In this document: one piece after another, positions 51,111 through 54,408 of the stretch
How positions within the stretch are numbered: the first letter of the stretch is position 1
How the letters are laid out: each line of letters begins with the position of its first letter
Assembly (NCBI GenBank): GCA_947626475.1
Contig: CANQSK010000003.1
Span: forward strand, 1-54,408
Reading direction: 5' to 3'
Length of the DNA: 54,408 nucleotides
Source: an uncultured Lachnospiraceae bacterium
Lineage (GTDB): Bacteria; Bacillota; Clostridia; Lachnospirales; Lachnospiraceae
Program-made: the position numbers and the translations under genes
The notes under the pieces: model-generated
Told to the model about the DNA's origin: nothing
The model's database searches: none
The model's input: only the letters and a program-made list of their open reading frames with translations

Positions 51111-52924
51111 TGCGGTTATTCTCATCCTCCTCAGGCAGATCCGGGGAACCTTCCGACGTTCACTATGAGGGCAACGCTCTTCTGCGGATGCTGGCCTATA
51201 TGAAGCCCTACAAATCCACTGCCGCCCTCTGTCTGGTGCTTGTCCTGATGATCACCGGGCTGGAGCTGTACAAACCCATACTGATCGGCGGCGCCATCGA
51301 CCGGTACATTACCGGCGGCTACGCTGCCGGCGAGATGGTACGCCAGCGGTTTGCCGGCATCCTCATGGCGGCCGCCAAATACCTGGCGGTTCTGGCACTG
51401 CTGTTTGTCTTCAGCAGGATCCAGTACCTTCTTCTCCAGACTACCGGACAGAAGATCATCTACGAGATGAGGAACGAACTGTTTGAACACGTGGAAAGCC
51501 TTTCCATGCGCTTTTTCGATCTGACGCCTGTAGGCAAGGTGGTGACCCGCGTCACCAACGACGTGGAGGCCGTCAACGAGCTTTACGCCAACATCCTTGT
51601 CAAGCTGTTCCAAAACACGGTAAAAATCATGGGGCTGGCTCTGGTCATGGTCCTTTTGGACTGGCGGATGGCATTGTTCTCCTTTATTATGGTTCCGATC
51701 GTGACCATCCTGACCATCGTCTTCCGGAACCTGGCTCACCGGGTCTTCCAGATGACCAGAACAAGGATCACCGCCCTGAACACATTTTTGTCTGAAAATA
51801 TCTCCGGCATGAAAATCATTCAGATCTTCAGCCGCGAAACAGAAAAGCACAGGGAATTCTGCCGCAAAAGCGACGAGCTGTATCAGATGAACCACCAGGA
51901 GATCATGGTCAACGCCGTCTTTCGGCCTGTTATCTACCTGGCCTCTGTCATCGCGCTGATCATTGTCATCGCCTCCGGCAGCTACGGGGTCTTTAAGGGA
52001 ACCATTACCCTGGGCACCATGTATATTTTCATCCAGTATATTCAGACGTTCTTTGAGCCGATTCAGGAGCTGACGGACCAGCTGGCCACGCTCCAGTCGG
52101 CCACCGCTTCCGCGGAAAAAATCTTTACGCTGCTGGATGAGAAGCCTCTTATCCGCGACCCGGAGAATCCGGTGACTCCGTCGGAAATCAAAGGCCGCAT
52201 CGAGTTCCGGCACGTATGGTTCGCCTACAATGAGAACGACTACGTCCTGAAGGATGTCAGCTTCGTCATTGAGCCCGGCCAGAAGGTTGCCTTTGTGGGC
52301 GCCACCGGCGCGGGGAAATCTTCGATTTTAAATCTGATAGGGCGTTATTATGATATTCAGAAGGGTGAAATCCTTATAGACGGCATTAATATCCGTGATA
52401 TGACCAGAGATCAGATTCGCGGCGCCATCGGCCAGGTACAGCAGGATGTTTTCATTTTCACGGGAGACATTAAAAGCAATATCCGCCTGAGAAACGAGGA
52501 GATCTCCAACAAAACCATACGGGAGGCCTCCCGGCAGGTGAATGCCAGCCGGTTCATCGAACGCCTTCCCGGCGCCTACGACGAGCCGGTATCCGAGCGG
52601 GGCTCTACCTTCTCGGCCGGTCAGCGGCAGCTGCTGTCCTTCGCCCGCACTCTGGCCTTTAACCCTGCGATCCTGATTCTGGACGAGGCCACCGCCAACA
52701 TTGACACGGAGACAGAGCAGTGGATCCAGGACGCTCTCGAAAAGCTTATGGCCGGCCGCACTACCATCATGGTGGCCCACCGGCTGTCCACGATCCAGCA
52801 CGCCGACAACATTATCGTCATGCACCACGGCCGGATCCGTGAAACGGGAACTCACCAGGAGCTGCTGGAACAGGGCGGCATCTACAAAAAGCTGTATGAG
52901 CTTCAGAAAAACGAGCAGGGCTGA
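51110..52924 (+). CDS. ABC exporter half-transporter B (canonical catalytic site)
   Basis: A 604-residue fusion of membrane and ABC domains. Walker A is GATGAGKSS, signature FSAGQRQLL, and Walker B LILDEATANID keeps the catalytic Glu. It would supply the competent composite site in the heterodimer with the upstream protein. The ATG at 51110 shares one base with the upstream TGA and follows AAGGAGG; a GTG at 51107 is also in frame. The 3' end overlaps the phosphoesterase gene on the other strand by 22 bases. Confidence 0.88.
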   Translation: MRLFSSSSGRSGEPSDVHYEGNALLRMLAYMKPYKSTAALCLVLVLMITGLELYKPILIGGAIDRYITGGYAAGEMVRQRFAGILMAAAKYLAVLALLFVFSRIQYLLLQTTGQKIIYEMRNELFEHVESLSMRFFDLTPVGKVVTRVTNDVEAVNELYANILVKLFQNTVKIMGLALVMVLLDWRMALFSFIMVPIVTILTIVFRNLAHRVFQMTRTRITALNTFLSENISGMKIIQIFSRETEKHREFCRKSDELYQMNHQEIMVNAVFRPVIYLASVIALIIVIASGSYGVFKGTITLGTMYIFIQYIQTFFEPIQELTDQLATLQSATASAEKIFTLLDEKPLIRDPENPVTPSEIKGRIEFRHVWFAYNENDYVLKDVSFVIEPGQKVAFVGATGAGKSSILNLIGRYYDIQKGEILIDGINIRDMTRDQIRGAIGQVQQDVFIFTGDIKSNIRLRNEEISNKTIREASRQVNASRFIERLPGAYDEPVSERGSTFSAGQRQLLSFARTLAFNPAILILDEATANIDTETEQWIQDALEKLMAGRTTIMVAHRLSTIQHADNIIVMHHGRIRETGTHQELLEQGGIYKKLYELQKNEQG

Positions 52925-54078
52925 TCCAGGTACCATCCCATAACGCCGTTCTTCTTCACCAGCAAACCGATGGAGGTCTTCTCGACTACCGACAGAAGAT
53001 CTCCTTTTTCTATATCCAGGAGGGCATCGGAACAGTCCTCGCAGTTCAGCTTCCCCTCTGTCCTCCTGTACAAAAAGGATTCCGGAGCAGGAAACTCGAT
53101 TCCGGAACTTACATGGCGAAGCCGAAGGACCCGGTTTTCCCCGACGGCGTCTCCCAGGTATCCGAGACATTCCACCTCGCTGTCCTGGTAATGAACCACA
53201 ATACGGGCCGGACGGCCTTTCTGAGGCCTGTCCGCCCTGACAAGAGGCAGACCGTCGTAGGATACAAACTTCGCCTCCCGGCGGACGTCACCAGTTTTCC
53301 CGCTTTCCGCGGTCTTCCCCGGAAGGATCAGGCCGTTCAGCTGCTGTCCGATCTTCAGCCCGCAGCCGCCGTCCAGGGCGATAATGTGCTTCTCCCAGTC
53401 GCAGACCGGCTCCATGCTGTCCTCGTCGTCCCGGTAAAGACATACCGGCCAGTGACCGACCACCACGTACTTTTCAAAAGCCACCGGCTCCCGCAGAAAT
53501 TCATCCCTCTTCAGATAGGAAAACGCCTCCGTTCCCTCCAGCTCTTCCAGCCGGTCCGTGGGAACTCCCGCATGGACAAAAATGAAGCTTCCAGCCGTGA
53601 TGATCGCAGGCAGGCTCTGTATGAAATCAAATTCCGGCTGAAAGCGCTTCTCCAGTTCCGCCTTCACACTCCCAAATCCCTCTTCCGTGACCGATTCCAG
53701 CTTTATTCCCAGCTCTTCCATCATATCCAGGAACATGCTTCCTCCCCAGACCCGTTTCATCTTGTGCAGGAGCCGCAAAAACCGCCGGTTTCCCTCCGGG
53801 CTGTCATCCCGGAAGCATTCCATCCTGTGATACTCCACATTTCCCATGGACGCGTATACATGAAAGCCCTTCTCCCTCAAACCCATAACAAAACGGACCG
53901 TATTCAGACTCTCCGGTCCTTTCTCGATCATATCGCCGATGAGTACCAGCGTATCTTTTTTTGAGAACTGTACCTTTTCCAGCAGGCCCCGCAGGTACTG
54001 CAGGTGCCCGTGGACGTCGCTGACAGCGATCAGGCGGCCGTCAGGAAGCGGGTTTATCCTTTTTACAATCGTATCCAT
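52903..54078 (-). CDS. PPP-type metallophosphoesterase with altered GNHE motif
   Basis: A 391-residue protein with a calcineurin-like phosphoesterase domain: SDVHGH (20-25), LIGDMIEKG (47-54) and GNVEYHR (79-85). The His of the usual GNHE is Val 81, so its general acid is missing. HAGVP and VVGHWP follow, the usual late metal ligands. The C-terminal third (about 265-391) is an unrecognised beta-rich domain that may be SH3-like. Substrates could be phosphoproteins or nucleotides. The ATG at 54078 follows GAGAAAG. Confidence 0.82.
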   Translation of the reverse strand: MDTIVKRINPLPDGRLIAVSDVHGHLQYLRGLLEKVQFSKKDTLVLIGDMIEKGPESLNTVRFVMGLREKGFHVYASMGNVEYHRMECFRDDSPEGNRRFLRLLHKMKRVWGGSMFLDMMEELGIKLESVTEEGFGSVKAELEKRFQPEFDFIQSLPAIITAGSFIFVHAGVPTDRLEELEGTEAFSYLKRDEFLREPVAFEKYVVVGHWPVCLYRDDEDSMEPVCDWEKHIIALDGGCGLKIGQQLNGLILPGKTAESGKTGDVRREAKFVSYDGLPLVRADRPQKGRPARIVVHYQDSEVECLGYLGDAVGENRVLRLRHVSSGIEFPAPESFLYRRTEGKLNCEDCSDALLDIEKGDLLSVVEKTSIGLLVKKNGVMGWYLDQPCSFF

Positions 54079-54180
54079 AGTCTTTCTCTTTTATACTATT
54101 TATTGTTTCATCTATTATTTCATCTCGACATTATTATATATCTCGACTGGCGTCCCGATGGAGATACTCCATCTACGCAA

Positions 54181-54224
54181 AAACAGCGGTCTTCCTCAAA
54201 GAAAAAGGATTTTCCGCTGTTTTC
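54181..54224 (-). terminator. Terminator after tRNA-Lys
   Basis: A 10-bp stem (AAAACAGCGG at 54181-54190 with CCGCTGTTTT at 54215-54224), and on the minus strand a T5 run follows. It ends the tRNA transcript. Confidence 0.75.
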
Positions 54225-54230
54225 TCTCCT

Positions 54231-54302
54231 GAGCGTGCGGGGATTCGAACCCCGGACAACTTGATTAAAAGTCAAGTGCTCTACCGCCTGAGCTACACGC
54301 CC
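54231..54302 (-). tRNA. tRNA-Lys (UUU)
   Basis: Minus strand. Acceptor arm GGGCGTG pairs with CACGCTC; the D arm contains AGCTCAGGCGGTAGAGC; the anticodon loop is CTTTTAA with anticodon TTT; the T arm is CCGGGGTTCGAATCCCCG. The discriminator is A. CCA is not encoded. It sits beside tRNA-Phe with 35 bases between them. Confidence 0.95.
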
Positions 54303-54337
54303 GTCCTGCTCCTGAAACGGAGCCTTATAGCAAGATA

Positions 54338-54408
<71 letters not shown>

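Overview
The window looks like chromosome from a spore-forming, moderately high-G+C member of the Firmicutes, most likely a Lachnospirales/Lachnospiraceae relative. The reasons are the spore genes (spmA, spmB, a YyaC-like protein), strong AGGAGG ribosome sites, consensus sigma-A promoters, an Rrf2-controlled cysteine operon, and several conserved hypothetical or DUF proteins that I associate with that family. The assignment is an inference, because no rRNA gene is present.

Layout: (1) 1-17.9 kb begins with the 3' end of a glucarate dehydratase gene and a MATE exporter. A long leftward run of mostly housekeeping genes follows: DUF362, azlCD, an RNA m5C methyltransferase, fructokinase, a shikimate-kinase-like protein, a flavoprotein, an orphan HicB, CBS-type Mn pyrophosphatase, ROK glucokinase, a DUF5711-like protein, a LysM protein, YyaC, a membrane protein, mtnN, rsmA and tatD. 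Two small rightward genes sit at 13.5-14.3 kb. (2) 18.0-22.1 kb is a rightward mglBAC-type sugar ABC operon with a previously easy-to-miss 47-residue single-span membrane protein at its end. (3) 22.2-25.0 kb is a metY-cysK-rrf2 sulfur operon with a dyad directly behind its -10 box. (4) 25-31.3 kb holds metG, a DUF885 lipoprotein, a GerMN-like lipoprotein and spmAB. (5) 31.4-33.9 kb is an A+T-richer accessory island with a two-gene ATPase/RloB module resembling AbiL/RloAB phage defence, plus a broken gene tail. The island abuts the 3' end of rlmD, and the broken tail resembles the rlmD tail. (6) 33.9-42.9 kb has rlmD, a YhaM-like nuclease, an HtrA-like protein that has lost its catalytic triad, mutS2 and a two-component system. 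(7) 42.9-54.4 kb has a PRPP synthetase, a dnaI-like/dnaD primosome pair, murC, queT behind a preQ1-I riboswitch, a HAD phosphatase, a heterodimeric ABC exporter, a PPP-like phosphoesterase, tRNA-Lys and a cut tRNA-Phe.

The most interesting signals are these: the small defence-like island at the rlmD 3' end; two tight arrays of DnaA boxes between murC and the dnaD-dnaI operon, one built into the murC terminator region; the dead HtrA-like protein; the small membrane protein of the mgl operon; and the preQ1 switch whose pseudoknot tail overlaps the queT ribosome site. No CRISPR array, insertion sequence, rRNA gene or prophage was seen.
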